DNA of 34,958 bases from an uncultured Mycoplasmatota bacterium (GCA_947570175.1 CANOTJ010000010.1:1-34958), one strand, 5' to 3'; shown: positions 1 through 7,704, numbered from the stretch's first letter. Program-made: numbers and translations. The notes: generated by a model not told the origin, from the letters alone.

Positions 1-9
1 TATTGTATC

Positions 10-34
10 AAAAAACCCCACCTTGTGGTGCGGT
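10..34 (-). terminator. Possible hairpin terminator at window edge
   Basis: The stem 15-22 / 27-34 has one mismatch and a TTGT loop. Read on the minus strand it is followed by a run of T. No minus-strand gene lies to its right, so it may instead belong to a plus-strand gene that ends just outside the window. The role is uncertain. Confidence 0.3.
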
Positions 35-104
35 TCAAATTTCAATTTAGGAAAAGAAATTCATGATTTCTTTTTTTTATGCATATAATGATTTGGGTGA
101 TCGT

Positions 105-884
105 ATGAAATTTAAGATTGGTGATAAAGTTACTAGAAAATCCTATAATCATGATATTGTATTTAAAATAACGAAAACAGAAGAAAAAGTATACTATTTA
201 AAAGGAATTAATATAAGACTTTATGCAGATAGTAATGAGGAGGATTTAGAACTCTATAATGGAAAAAAAGATGTGGAAGAAGAGGAATTTCTCGATCGGA
301 TTAAGCCAGAAAATTTAGATCGCAATGATTACTTTTATTTACCAGGTAAAATTCTACATATTGATGGGGATAGTGAATACTTAAATCGTTGTTTAAAATA
401 CTATGAAGATATTAATATTTGGGCTATGGGAATTGCGGAGAAAGAAGAAAATATTGCAAGTAAAATAACACAATGGTTAAAAGAATATAATCCTGATATT
501 GTAGTAATTACAGGGCATGATGCCTATTATAAAAAAAAGGGAGAAAATAATGAATTAAAGGCCTATAAAAATAGTAGCTACTTCGTAAATGCTATTCAAG
601 AAGCAAGAAAATTTGAAAAAAGTCATCAGAAATTAATTATTATTGCTGGAGGATGTCAATCAAATTATGAGGAACTTATTAAAGCAGGAGCTAATTTTGC
701 CTCTAGCCCTAAAAGAATCAATATTCATGCTTTAGATCCAGCTATTATAGCTTCTAAAATGAGTCTTTCGGATACAACGAAAGATATTGATTTAAAAGGA
801 ATTTTAGAAAATACCAAATATGGAGCTTCAGGAATTGGTGGAATTAAAACAAAAGGAACTATGTATGTTGGATATCCAAGATAG
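105..884 (+). CDS. yabG: Sporulation-specific protease YabG
   Basis: A 259-residue protein resembling YabG, the cysteine-type protease that processes spore coat and cortex proteins late in sporulation. It opens with MKFKIGDKVTRKSY, a short basic beta-rich domain typical of the family, followed by a central region with VVITGHDAYYKKKG and IIIAGGCQSNYEEL and an Ala/Gly-rich C-terminus (GASGIGGIKTKGT). The length is close to the B. subtilis protein (about 290). An ATG at 63 would add 14 residues, but the ATG at 105 has a GGGTGAT ribosome site and gives the family N-terminus. It lies 9 bp before veg, and yabG-veg-spoVG neighbourhood is conserved in Bacillota. A CATATAAT box at 82-89 could be a mother-cell sigma -10, but this is only suggestive. 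Confidence 0.9.
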   Translation: MKFKIGDKVTRKSYNHDIVFKITKTEEKVYYLKGINIRLYADSNEEDLELYNGKKDVEEEEFLDRIKPENLDRNDYFYLPGKILHIDGDSEYLNRCLKYYEDINIWAMGIAEKEENIASKITQWLKEYNPDIVVITGHDAYYKKKGENNELKAYKNSSYFVNAIQEARKFEKSHQKLIIIAGGCQSNYEELIKAGANFASSPKRINIHALDPAIIASKMSLSDTTKDIDLKGILENTKYGASGIGGIKTKGTMYVGYPR

Positions 885-893
885 GAGGTATAT

Positions 894-1118
894 ATGTTAA
901 CAGTCCATACCGTAAAAGAAGAATTAAATAAACATATTGGTGATGAAGTTACAATTAAATACAATTTAGGGAGAAATAAATTTGAAAAATATCATGTTCG
1001 ATTAAAAAAACTTTATGATCATGTTTTTACTGTAGAACTAGAAAAGTTAAAAACAAAGCAAATCAAATCCTTTTCCTATTCTGATGTCATTACTAAGACT
1101 ATAAAAATCGATTATTAA
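894..1118 (+). CDS. veg: Veg protein
   Basis: A 74-residue homologue of Veg, a small conserved Bacillota protein linked in B. subtilis to biofilm regulation and spore outgrowth. The conserved layout is visible: an N-terminal helix (VKEELNKHIGDEVTIKYN), a basic stretch (GRNKFEKYHVRLKKLYD) and the C-terminal FSYSDVITKTIKI block, which matches the family YSYADILTETVE pattern. The start follows an AGGAGG ribosome site overlapping the yabG stop region, so it is probably co-transcribed with yabG. It is slightly shorter than the usual 80-90 residues. Confidence 0.88.
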   Translation: MLTVHTVKEELNKHIGDEVTIKYNLGRNKFEKYHVRLKKLYDHVFTVELEKLKTKQIKSFSYSDVITKTIKIDY

Positions 1119-1197
1119 CTATATTTTCTAAGTTTCACTTGATTTTATAGAAAATTTAGTATAGAATGAGATTGTAAGTACGGAAGGAGAGATTTAC

Positions 1198-1470
1198 TTG
1201 AAAATAACATCTGTAAATGTACGTATCACAGAAAAAGAAAATTCTAGAATGAAAGGAATTGCATCAGTTATCATGGATGATTGTTTCGCTGTTCATGATA
1301 TTCGTATTATTGAAGGAAATGAAGGATTATTTATTGCAATGCCAAGTAGAAAAACACCTACTGGAGGATATCGCGATATTGCCCATCCAATCAATTCAGA
1401 CACAAGAAAATTATTTGAAGATACTATTATAGAAGCTTATCAAAAAGAATTAGAAAATCCAGAAAAATAG
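1198..1470 (+). CDS. spoVG: SpoVG, septation/global RNA-binding regulator
   Basis: A 90-residue SpoVG, a site-specific nucleic-acid-binding regulator that affects asymmetric septation and many envelope genes in Bacillota. The signature blocks are all present: ITSVNVRITEKENSRMKGIAS, VHDIRIIEGNEGLFIAMPS and the TPTGGYRDIAHPIN motif. The start codon is TTG, chosen because GGAAGGAGAG lies at normal spacing and the protein then begins exactly at the family N-terminus (MKITSV). The gene is preceded by about 80 bp of non-coding DNA with an imperfect inverted repeat (about 1124-1162), and its stop codon lies inside an intrinsic terminator, so it is probably a separate transcription unit. Confidence 0.95.
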   Translation: MKITSVNVRITEKENSRMKGIASVIMDDCFAVHDIRIIEGNEGLFIAMPSRKTPTGGYRDIAHPINSDTRKLFEDTIIEAYQKELENPEK

Positions 1471-1493
1471 AACAATTTGTTCTATTTTTTTTA
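1466..1493 (+). terminator. Intrinsic terminator of spoVG
   Basis: An eight-bp stem AATAGAAC/GTTCTATT with a five-base loop is followed by eight T. The stem overlaps the spoVG TAG stop codon. Confidence 0.85.
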
Positions 1494-1525
1494 AAGATTC
1501 ATATATTGTAACAAGGAGGCAATAT

Positions 1526-1816
1526 ATGGACAAGGATAATATTATTACATCATCTAGTCATAGTGTAACAATCAATGAACGAAAAAACATTGTAATTACG
1601 GGTGTTAAAAAAATAGATAGTTTTGATAATGAGGAATTTTTATTAGAAACCAATATGGGATATATTATTATTAAAGGAGAAGGTTTAGAAATTATAAAAT
1701 TAGATACTTATCAAGGAAATGTCTCCATTAAAGGAAAAGTAAATAGTTTATCTTATATGGAACACTCTGGTAAAAAAGAAAAAGAGGATAATTTATTTAG
1801 TAAATTATTTAAATAA
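1526..1816 (+). CDS. yabP: Sporulation protein YabP
   Basis: A 96-residue protein of the YabP/YqfC beta-rich family required for spore coat and cortex assembly in the mother cell. The family core is visible in SHSVTINERKNIVITGVKKI, followed by DSFDNEEFLLETNMGYIIIK and GEGLEIIKLDTYQGNVSIKG. The start ATG follows AAGGAGG. The gene overlaps yabQ by one base (TAATG), which implies translational coupling. A CATATATT box at about 1500 could be part of a sigma-E-type promoter, but the -35 is not convincing. yabP-yabQ-divIC order is conserved in many spore formers. Confidence 0.9.
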   Translation: MDKDNIITSSSHSVTINERKNIVITGVKKIDSFDNEEFLLETNMGYIIIKGEGLEIIKLDTYQGNVSIKGKVNSLSYMEHSGKKEKEDNLFSKLFK

Positions 1817-2112
1817 TGAATTTACAAAAACAAATTTTAACCTTTATCATCTCCTTTTTATTTGGTATGGCATTTGCAATTTTACTAAAACTAAATTATA
1901 AATTTATTTATCAAGAAAATAAAGTATATCGTGTTTTAACCACATTTTTCTTTGTTATGATTCATATCTTTATTTATTTTATTTTACTTCAGAAAATAAA
2001 TTCAGGTATTCTACATACTTATGGAATTATAGCTATTATCTTTGGCTTTATTATGCAGTATTTTGTAGAAAAAGCTATGCGAAACTTATTTGCAAAGGTA
2101 TTTAAAAGATGA
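1816..2112 (+). CDS. yabQ: Spore cortex biosynthesis membrane protein YabQ
   Basis: A 98-residue integral membrane protein with three hydrophobic segments (about residues 5-25, 40-60 and 68-88). Position directly after yabP and hydropathy fit YabQ, needed for spore cortex formation. B. subtilis YabQ is about 210 residues; this one corresponds to a short membrane core only, as in some clostridial versions. It starts within the yabP stop codon (TAATG) and has no separate ribosome site, so its translation is probably coupled. The identification rests mainly on synteny and topology. Confidence 0.78.
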   Translation: MNLQKQILTFIISFLFGMAFAILLKLNYKFIYQENKVYRVLTTFFFVMIHIFIYFILLQKINSGILHTYGIIAIIFGFIMQYFVEKAMRNLFAKVFKR

Positions 2113-2144
2113 TATAATTCTAAAGGATGATAGTAGGTGTTTCC

Positions 2145-2585
2145 ATGGCAAAAAGAAGAATGTCAAAACAGTCTAAAAGAAGATTACTTCTATTTGGAAC
2201 AATTTCAATAGTAATGCTTATTTACTGTGTTTTTAGTGCATCTTATTATGCTATTTCTATTTATAAATTAAAAAAACAAGAGTCAGAGTTAAATGATAAT
2301 TTAACAGAATTAAAACACAATGAAAAACTTTTAAATACAGAAATTGATAAATTAAAAGATAATGATTATATTGCACGATACGCAAGAGAAAATTATTCTT
2401 ATTCCAAAGATGGAGAAATTATTATTAAATTAGACGATTCAAAAAAAGAAAAGAAAGAAGAAAAAAAATATGAAATAAATCAAAAGAAGATTATGAAAAT
2501 ATGTAGTATCATTATTCTTTTAATTTTAGGGTATGTGATGATAAAAAGTCGAAAGAAACAGAAATCCAAAAAGAAGGGAAAGTAA
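2145..2585 (+). CDS. divIC: Septum formation initiator DivIC/FtsB-like, with extra C-terminal membrane segment
   Basis: A 146-residue bitopic division protein. A basic N-terminus (MAKRRMSKQSKRR) is followed by a membrane helix (about 15-38), a heptad-like coiled coil (about 42-80) and the family motif around DYIARYARENYSYSKDGEII. DivIC binds FtsL and DivIB at the septum. An ATG at 2127 in the same frame lacks a good ribosome site; the ATG at 2145 has AGGTG and the standard N-terminus. The lysine-rich tail contains a second hydrophobic segment (about 112-130, MKICSIIILLILGYVMIK), not expected in this family. It follows yabQ by 32 bp, and its stop codon lies in a terminator. Confidence 0.85.
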   Translation: MAKRRMSKQSKRRLLLFGTISIVMLIYCVFSASYYAISIYKLKKQESELNDNLTELKHNEKLLNTEIDKLKDNDYIARYARENYSYSKDGEIIIKLDDSKKEKKEEKKYEINQKKIMKICSIIILLILGYVMIKSRKKQKSKKKGK

Positions 2586-2597
2586 TTCCCTTTTTAT
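2574..2597 (+). terminator. Intrinsic terminator of divIC
   Basis: The stem AAGGGAA/TTCCCTT has a loop made by the divIC stop codon (AGTAA) and is followed by a T run. Confidence 0.8.
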
Positions 2598-2728
2598 AAT
2601 ATTATAAATATATTAAAAGATTTTTCTCATTCCTTTTCCTATATAAAAAACGACACTATAATTTTATTTTAATTTAAAGAATACAATATTTTTTACTTAA
2701 AAAAATCGTTTCAAAGATGTAAAATTAT

Positions 2729-2779
2729 TTGACTAATGGTTATATAACCACTATAATGGTATATGTAGTTATTTAACTA
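2729..2779 (+). promoter_or_regulatory. Promoter with embedded palindromic operator (copy 1)
   Basis: TTGACT (2729-2734) and TATAAT (2752-2757) are separated by exactly 17 bp. The perfect palindrome TGGTTATATAACCA (2737-2750) fills the spacer. A related palindrome, TAGTTATTTAACTA, lies at 2766-2779, just at the expected transcription start. The promoter points rightward into the 3' end of the oppositely oriented XRE gene, with no credible plus-strand gene downstream, so its product would be antisense to that gene or to a lost gene. The same palindrome recurs in the promoter at 3105-3132. Confidence 0.75.
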
Positions 2780-2817
2780 ATAGGTCAAAAAAATAGAGAA
2801 TAAAATATATGGAGATA

Positions 2818-3063
2818 TTATCTAACATATTCAAAAATATCTGTAATACCACAATCTAGATAATCACACATTCTAGCTAACACTGTGATATCAATTCTAG
2901 CCATTTCACCATTCATTAGTCTTTTGATTACCTTGAAATCAGTATTAGTATCTCTCATTAACTTGTTTATACTAATATCATGATCAGCTAGCATTTGTTC
3001 CAATTTAAAAATATAATAACCCTTTTCTATATTTACCTTTCTCATTTTACCCATAGAATCCAT
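2818..3063 (-). CDS. Small XRE-family (Cro/CI-like) HTH regulator
   Basis: An 81-residue protein that is almost entirely one helix-turn-helix domain of the Cro/CI-like type. The recognition region reads NKLMRDTNTDFKVIKRLMNG, followed by the conserved DITVLARMCDYLDCGITDIF. Three ATG codons are close together (residues 1, 4, 7); the first follows AGAAAGATGGG. It has no sensor or oligomerisation extension. A palindromic operator occurs on both sides of the gene (2737-2750 and 3113-3126), each within a promoter, so it is the obvious candidate to bind them (inference). Short DUF2975-type membrane proteins are often paired with such regulators, and a small membrane peptide is divergently encoded here. 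Confidence 0.85.
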   Translation of the reverse strand: MDSMGKMRKVNIEKGYYIFKLEQMLADHDISINKLMRDTNTDFKVIKRLMNGEMARIDITVLARMCDYLDCGITDIFEYVR

Positions 3064-3104
3064 CCCATCTTTCTATAAATAATTTTATCAAGAGTAACGG
3101 ACAA

Positions 3105-3132
3105 TTGATTATTGGTTATATAACCATATAAA
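3105..3132 (+). promoter_or_regulatory. Promoter with embedded palindromic operator (copy 2)
   Basis: TTGATT (3105-3110) and TATAAA (3127-3132) are separated by 16 bp, with TGGTTATATAACCA at 3113-3126 filling the spacer. This is the same architecture as the copy at 2729-2757. It drives the small membrane peptide at 3152 and lies upstream of the divergent XRE gene, so a bound regulator would block polymerase here. Confidence 0.72.
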
Positions 3133-3151
3133 TACTGGAAAGGAGTAAATA

Positions 3152-3250
3152 ATGAGTTATAAAAAAATAGAAAAAGTTTCATTATATATGATGTTTATAT
3201 CAATCTGTGTTTTGTGTACAAAATTTATCTTTTTTACCTTTGACAAATAG
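3152..3250 (+). CDS. Small membrane peptide, 32 aa, divergent from XRE regulator
   Basis: A 32-residue ORF (MSYKKIEKVSLYMMFISI...) with one hydrophobic segment from about residue 9 to 29. The start ATG has a strong GGAAAGGAG ribosome site, and a promoter with operator lies just upstream, so expression is plausible. I do not recognise the family. The reading frame -1 relative to it (about 3244-3381) continues with another hydrophobic stretch (LSIGLTLIIFPIFLNLL) and ends at 3381. The intact peptide may therefore be the 5' piece of a longer two-helix membrane protein (for instance DUF2975-like) broken by a frameshift, or simply a short membrane peptide. The regulator pairing is inferred. Confidence 0.5.
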   Translation: MSYKKIEKVSLYMMFISICVLCTKFIFFTFDK

Positions 3251-3381
3251 AAAATTATTTCATTTACCTTAATCCATTTTGGGCAAAATGTTGTTTATCA
3301 ATAGGATTAACCCTAATCATTTTCCCAATTTTTTTAAATCTCTTAAATATGACCTGTAACTTTATATACAAGTATTTATAA
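3244..3381 (+). pseudogene. Possible frameshifted continuation of the small membrane protein
   Basis: This is an open frame without a start codon, entered one base out of phase from the preceding small ORF. It would encode a second membrane-like helix. It is reported only because the joined product would look like a small two-helix membrane protein. The rest of the gap up to the terminator at 3436 shows nothing else. Confidence 0.25.
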
Positions 3382-3435
3382 ATATGATTTCTATTGATAT
3401 CATAAATCTTAGCGAAAACTAAGTTTTTTATTGCA

Positions 3436-3464
3436 CAAAAAAAGAAAGAATGTAATCTTTCTTT
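3436..3464 (-). terminator. Terminator of the prfB-yitT-ftsEX-coiled-coil cluster
   Basis: The stem AAAGAAAG/CTTTCTTT has an eight-base loop and is followed on the minus strand by T7. It lies just after the stop of the coiled-coil gene. Confidence 0.7.
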
Positions 3465-3468
3465 AATT

Positions 3469-3930
3469 TTATCTTAATTTATTAACTTGTTTTTGTTCCT
3501 CTTCTGTTAAAGTATCCGCCAGCCCAGTTTTAGAAAGTAATTCTTCCATTTTCTCTTTTGTCATACGAAAATCTTTCAGTGTTTTATACTTTGGAATTTC
3601 TTCAATTTTTTTCTTAGTATGATAAATATTCCACTTTGCAAGGCGTTGTTTTACCTTTGTGTATTCATCAAAAAAGATTCTAAATTCTTTTAAATTATTC
3701 TGGTAATCCTCCTCTATCTGTTGTAATTTTTGTAAGTAATCACTTTTTTTCGAAAATCTTTTCATACCATACTCTTTTTTTAAATCTTTTTTTCTTTGAT
3801 CATACTCTTGATCAGAATTATCCTCTTCTATCTTTTTAGCCATTTGTTCATATTGTTCCTTCAGTTGATTATATTCTACCACTTCTTCATTCAAATCATT
3901 CAACAATATTGCCTTTAAATTTTCTATCAT
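3469..3930 (-). CDS. Hypothetical charged coiled-coil protein downstream of ftsX
   Basis: A 153-residue, highly charged protein rich in Lys, Glu and Gln, with long predicted coiled coils (about residues 15-60 and 70-95) and no membrane segment or signal peptide. I do not recognise a family. It starts 8 bp after the ftsX stop and is the last gene before the terminator, so it is co-transcribed with ftsEX. In B. subtilis the FtsEX complex controls a coiled-coil-containing cell-wall hydrolase (CwlO). This protein has no secretion signal, so an external FtsEX partner is unlikely, but a cytosolic accessory role is possible (inference). Confidence 0.65.
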   Translation of the reverse strand: MIENLKAILLNDLNEEVVEYNQLKEQYEQMAKKIEEDNSDQEYDQRKKDLKKEYGMKRFSKKSDYLQKLQQIEEDYQNNLKEFRIFFDEYTKVKQRLAKWNIYHTKKKIEEIPKYKTLKDFRMTKEKMEELLSKTGLADTLTEEEQKQVNKLR

Positions 3931-3938
3931 ATTATCAC

Positions 3939-4838
3939 CTATATTTTCAAATGTTTACGGACAGCCTTCCAACTTCCAAACATACCAACTAATATTCCAA
4001 TTGCAAGTAACACGAGTGATATGGTATATACAAATGGTTCTGGTTTAATTAATTTTATAAATGGAGAGAATAATTGACCGTCAAAATTTTCATAAAGGGC
4101 AACATATCCATAAATAGTTGCGACTATTGGAATAATAGACCCTATCATTCCCAAAAATAATCCTTCGATAATAAACGGAATCTTAATATTTAAATTAGAG
4201 GCCCCTACTAATCTCATAATATCAATCTCCCTTTTACGTGAGGTAATGGTAATCTTAATAGTATTAGAAATTAAGAAAGCAGTTACTACAACTAATGCGA
4301 TTACAATTCCAATTGTAACCTTTTTCACCACTTCAAATATGGATACCATTTGTTCTACCATACCCTCTCCATATTTTACTGTACTTACTCCCTGTATTTT
4401 AGCAATCTTCTTTGCTGTGTCTGCAATTGTATTAATATCCTTTACTTTTACTAGATAAGTACTCTGAATTGGATTTTCTTCTACACTCCAATTTCCCATA
4501 ATGTTTTTAAATGTTTCTGAAGAATCCATCATTTCTTTGGTAATATCCATTTTATCTTGATATTCTACACTAGAAATATTACCCATTTTATTAATTTCTG
4601 TTCCCACATCATTTCTAGACGCCTCATCAATATCAGAATTTAAAAATGTAACGATGGTAATGTCTTTTTCCACTAAAGAAGAAAAATTGTTGACATTATA
4701 AGATAAAATAATAGAAATAGCAACCACCAATAGAGTAATTGTAATACAAGATATAGAAGCAAGTGATAGTGAAAAATTCCTAAATACACTATAAAATGCA
4801 TCTCTAATATTTCTACTAATAATTCTAAATGCTTTCAT
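3939..4838 (-). CDS. ftsX: Cell division ABC permease FtsX
   Basis: A 299-residue FtsX, the membrane half of FtsEX, which transmits ATP hydrolysis by FtsE to extracellular peptidoglycan hydrolases. The topology is typical: a cytoplasmic N-terminus, TM1 (about 22-45), a roughly 120-residue extracellular domain (about 46-170), then three more helices (about 172-195, 222-245, 268-290). The region between TM2 and TM3 contains TITSRKREIDIMRLVGASN, the conserved FtsX coupling motif. The start overlaps ftsE by 14 bp, implying coupled translation. The length is normal. Confidence 0.95.
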   Translation of the reverse strand: MKAFRIISRNIRDAFYSVFRNFSLSLASISCITITLLVVAISIILSYNVNNFSSLVEKDITIVTFLNSDIDEASRNDVGTEINKMGNISSVEYQDKMDITKEMMDSSETFKNIMGNWSVEENPIQSTYLVKVKDINTIADTAKKIAKIQGVSTVKYGEGMVEQMVSIFEVVKKVTIGIVIALVVVTAFLISNTIKITITSRKREIDIMRLVGASNLNIKIPFIIEGLFLGMIGSIIPIVATIYGYVALYENFDGQLFSPFIKLIKPEPFVYTISLVLLAIGILVGMFGSWKAVRKHLKI

Positions 4839-5520
4839 GAATATATGTTCCTTCCTTATAGTCCCTTACTACTCTTCCACTATCTAATACAATAACTCTC
4901 TTTTTCATTCTATTTACAATCTCTGTATCGTGGGTAACCATAATAATCGTTGTCCCAATCTTATTAATCTCTTCTAATACTTTCATAATTTCCATACTAG
5001 TTTCTTCATCCAAATTTCCTGTTGGTTCATCACAAATTAATAATTTAGGTCCATTCACAATGGATCGTGCTATCGCAACTCTTTGTTGTTCTCCGCCTGA
5101 TAATTCCGTTGGGTAGTTTTTAGCTTTATGTTTTAATCCAACTAAATCTAAAGCCTTTAATACCTTTGTATGAATTTCATCCTTTGGTGTTCCAAAGATT
5201 TCTAATGCGAAAGCAACATTTTCATAAACCGTTTTTTTATACAATAATTTAAAATCCTGAAAAACTACTCCAAGTTTTCTTCTTAATTTATAAATTTTAC
5301 TATTTCTAATTTTTCCAACATTAATAACACTAATCATAATAGTTCCACTTGTTGGTTTTTCTTCTCGATATAACATCTTTATAAGGGTAGATTTTCCACA
5401 ACCTGTTGATCCAATAATAAAAACAAATTCACCCTTTTCAATCGTTAAATTCAAATCATGTATTGCAGTTACACCATTTTTATAAGTTTTCTTAACATGA
5501 CTCATTTTAATTAAATTCAT
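4825..5520 (-). CDS. ftsE: Cell division ATP-binding protein FtsE
   Basis: A 231-residue ABC ATPase. Walker A is GSTGCGKST (about residues 37-45), the Q-loop VVFQDFKLL follows, the signature is LSGGEQQR, and Walker B is LLICDEPTGNLD with the switch His in MVTHD. FtsE dimerises on FtsX and powers regulation of cell-wall hydrolysis at division or elongation. The start ATG follows AGGAGG. The 120-bp gap upstream contains two TATAAT hexamers on the minus strand (5575-5580 and 5587-5592), so ftsEX probably has its own promoter besides readthrough from yitT; no clear -35 is seen. Confidence 0.96.
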   Translation of the reverse strand: MNLIKMSHVKKTYKNGVTAIHDLNLTIEKGEFVFIIGSTGCGKSTLIKMLYREEKPTSGTIMISVINVGKIRNSKIYKLRRKLGVVFQDFKLLYKKTVYENVAFALEIFGTPKDEIHTKVLKALDLVGLKHKAKNYPTELSGGEQQRVAIARSIVNGPKLLICDEPTGNLDEETSMEIMKVLEEINKIGTTIIMVTHDTEIVNRMKKRVIVLDSGRVVRDYKEGTYIHESI

Positions 5521-5639
5521 ACATACCTCCTTCTACTCTATCCATAACTTTATTTATTCTTCATGTACATTACTATTATAACATATATTATACTATTTTA
5601 GTTAATAAAATCATTGTCTCTTTTTATATCATTATTCTC

Positions 5640-6521
5640 TTAAGCTCCACCAGATACTTCATAGGCATCCGTTACAACAAAAAAAGCTTGTGGATCTATT
5701 TGATGAATCCCTTCCTTAGCAAGAAAATATTCTTTAGTAGGAATAATACACATAATAACCTTCTGATGATTTCCTGTATATCCGCCCTTTCCATCTAAAA
5801 CAGTTACTCCATGACTTAAGTGTTTTAAAACAAATTTTTTTACTTCTGATTCATGATCTGTAATAATATAAAATGCCTTTGATTGGGAGATTCCAAGGAT
5901 GACTTTATCGGTCATAATACTAACAATATATAATAGAAGAATAGAATACATGAATTTCGTCGCTCCAAAAACAAATAAACTACTGGCAATAATGATGCCA
6001 TCCGTAAAAAACATGGCATTTCCCATGGATATCTTAAAATACTTAGAAACAATTTGATTTAAGATATCGGTTCCTCCTGTAGTAAATCCAGATTTAAAAA
6101 TAAGCCCTAATCCAAATCCTGAGATTACTGCCCCAAAAATTACAATTAATAATGGATCAGTATTAGAAAGATCAATAAAATCTGTAGAAAAATCTGTTAA
6201 CTTTACAAATATAGGATATAATAAAGAACCAATGACAGAATGTTTTGTTTGCTCTTTTCCTAAAAGTAAAAAACTAAGTAGTAATAAAAAAACTGATCCT
6301 ATTAAAATAATGAAAGATGGACTGATTCCAAACAAACTATTAAAAATAATTCCAAGTCCACCAACCCCATATACAATTTTAGCTGGAACCATAAAAACAT
6401 TATATGAGACTGCAACTACCAACACACCAATTATAAACTGCGTCCATCTTTTGAAACGACCTTTTTTATAAATGGATTGAATAATATTTTCATCCATTAT
6501 TTTTTTCTTATTCCATAACAT
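5640..6521 (-). CDS. YitT family membrane protein (DUF161/DUF2179)
   Basis: A 293-residue protein with five to six membrane helices (about 28-215) and a C-terminal cytoplasmic DUF2179 domain (about 220-290, starting at KAFYIITDHESEVKKF). The signature GVGGLGIIFN and GLGLIFKSGFTTGGTDI motifs are present. The function of the family is unresolved; it is often called a putative transporter. It begins 3 bp from the prfB stop after AAGGAG. A YitT-family gene (yvjA) between prfB and ftsE is also seen in B. subtilis, so this is conserved synteny. Confidence 0.9.
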   Translation of the reverse strand: MLWNKKKIMDENIIQSIYKKGRFKRWTQFIIGVLVVAVSYNVFMVPAKIVYGVGGLGIIFNSLFGISPSFIILIGSVFLLLLSFLLLGKEQTKHSVIGSLLYPIFVKLTDFSTDFIDLSNTDPLLIVIFGAVISGFGLGLIFKSGFTTGGTDILNQIVSKYFKISMGNAMFFTDGIIIASSLFVFGATKFMYSILLLYIVSIMTDKVILGISQSKAFYIITDHESEVKKFVLKHLSHGVTVLDGKGGYTGNHQKVIMCIIPTKEYFLAKEGIHQIDPQAFFVVTDAYEVSGGA

Positions 6522-6523
6522 AA

Positions 6524-7625
6524 TTATTCTCCTTTTTTTAATTGGTTATGAATAAACAAATCAATATCCCCATCTAATACTTTAGAGACATTACTTGTTT
6601 CTGTACCTGTTCGATTATCTTTTACTAAAGAATAAGGATGCATAATATAACTTCTCATTGCAGATCCAAAATTAATATCCATAGTAGTCCCTTTTATTTT
6701 TTTTAAATCTTGATCTCGTTTTTCTAACTCTAATTGATATAACTTATTCTTTAAAACTTCCATTGCTCGTTCTTTATTTTGTATTTGACTACGCTCATTT
6801 TGACAAGTCACTACTATTTTAGTTGGAATATGAGTAATACGAACCGCACTATCTGTCGTATTAACCCCTTGTCCCCCACAGCCACTAGAACGATATACAT
6901 CAATTCTTAAATCGCTTGAATTCATATCAATATCAATATCAGTATTTTCAAAAAGTGGCGTTACTTCTACAGAGGCAAAAGATGTATGTCTTCGATTATT
7001 TGAATCAAAAGGGGATAAACGAACTAAACGATGGACTCCCTTTTCATTTTTTAGATATCCGTAGGCATGGATACCTTTTACAATGACAGAAATGCTTTTA
7101 ATTCCTGCTTCATCTCCATTTTGTAAATCCATAAGTTCTGTTTGATATCCTTTTTTTTCACACCAACGCATATACATACGATATAACATATTTGCCCAAT
7201 CACAAGCTTCTGTCCCTCCAGCACCAGAATGAATTTCTAAAATAGCGTTTAATGAATCATATTGACCACTTAATAAAACTTCAACTTCTAATTGATCTAC
7301 GTCAATCGATAAATTTTCAAATTCTTGAGCAATTAATTCGAATAAATCTTGATCTAAGTTTTCTTTTAACTCTTTTAATATTTCTAAATTAGATTCCACT
7401 CTCTCTTTCAAATGAGCAGTTTGTTCTACTACTTTTTTTAATGTATTTAAGCTAGATATAATTTTTTCACTTTCCCTTTGATTATCCCAAAAATTAGGTT
7501 GATTTATCTGTTGTTCTAACTCTTTTATTTGTTTATTTTTGCTTTCTGGGTCAAAGAGACCCCCATAACTCAATTACACGATTATATAAAGTTTGATAAT
7601 TATGAAGTAATTCTGATAATTCCAT
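6524..7625 (-). CDS. prfB: Peptide chain release factor 2 (programmed +1 frameshift)
   Basis: RF2 recognises UGA and UAA and triggers peptide release. The SPF tripeptide (LSPFDSNNRR) and the catalytic GGQ (SGCGGQGVNTTDSAVR) are both present. Translation starts at the ATG 7623-7625 behind AGGAGG and reads 24 codons to CTT TGA (stop 7551-7553). A +1 slip at CTT then continues as GAC in the main frame, giving L-D-P-E-S-K. A GGGGG-containing internal Shine-Dalgarno-like element sits just upstream of the slip site. This is the well-known RF2 autoregulatory frameshift: low RF2 lets the ribosome pause and shift. The mature product is about 366 residues, a normal length. Confidence 0.97.
7551..7573 (-). 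promoter_or_regulatory. prfB +1 frameshift site
   Basis: The order on the minus strand is G-rich pseudo-Shine-Dalgarno (TGGGGG), TCT, CTT, TGA, C. It matches the classical RF2 arrangement, in which the Shine-Dalgarno-like element lies three bases before the slippery CTT. Confidence 0.95.
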
Positions 7626-7648
7626 AATGAAACCTCCTACTATATAAA

Positions 7649-7677
7649 ATTATACCATTTTTAATGTTCTTTTTCTA
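7649..7677 (-). promoter_or_regulatory. Promoter of prfB operon
   Basis: TATAAT at 7649-7654 with a weak -35 TAGAAA at 7672-7677 (17-bp spacing), 24 bp upstream of the prfB start. Confidence 0.6.
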
Positions 7678-7704
7678 CTCTATTTTTATGAAACACATTA
7701 AAAA

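Noticed and set aside
725..964. Minus-strand 79-codon frame over yabG and veg
   Set aside because: Overlaps two well-supported genes and has no ribosome site or motif.
1124..1165. Inverted repeat and sigma-H-like boxes upstream of spoVG
   Set aside because: The stem is imperfect and no box pair has acceptable spacing, so no promoter is called although spoVG is sigma-H-dependent in B. subtilis.
3265..3310. TTAATCC...GGATTAA inverted repeat downstream of the small membrane peptide
   Set aside because: Only 7 bp with a 29-bp loop and no T run. Not distinguishable from chance.
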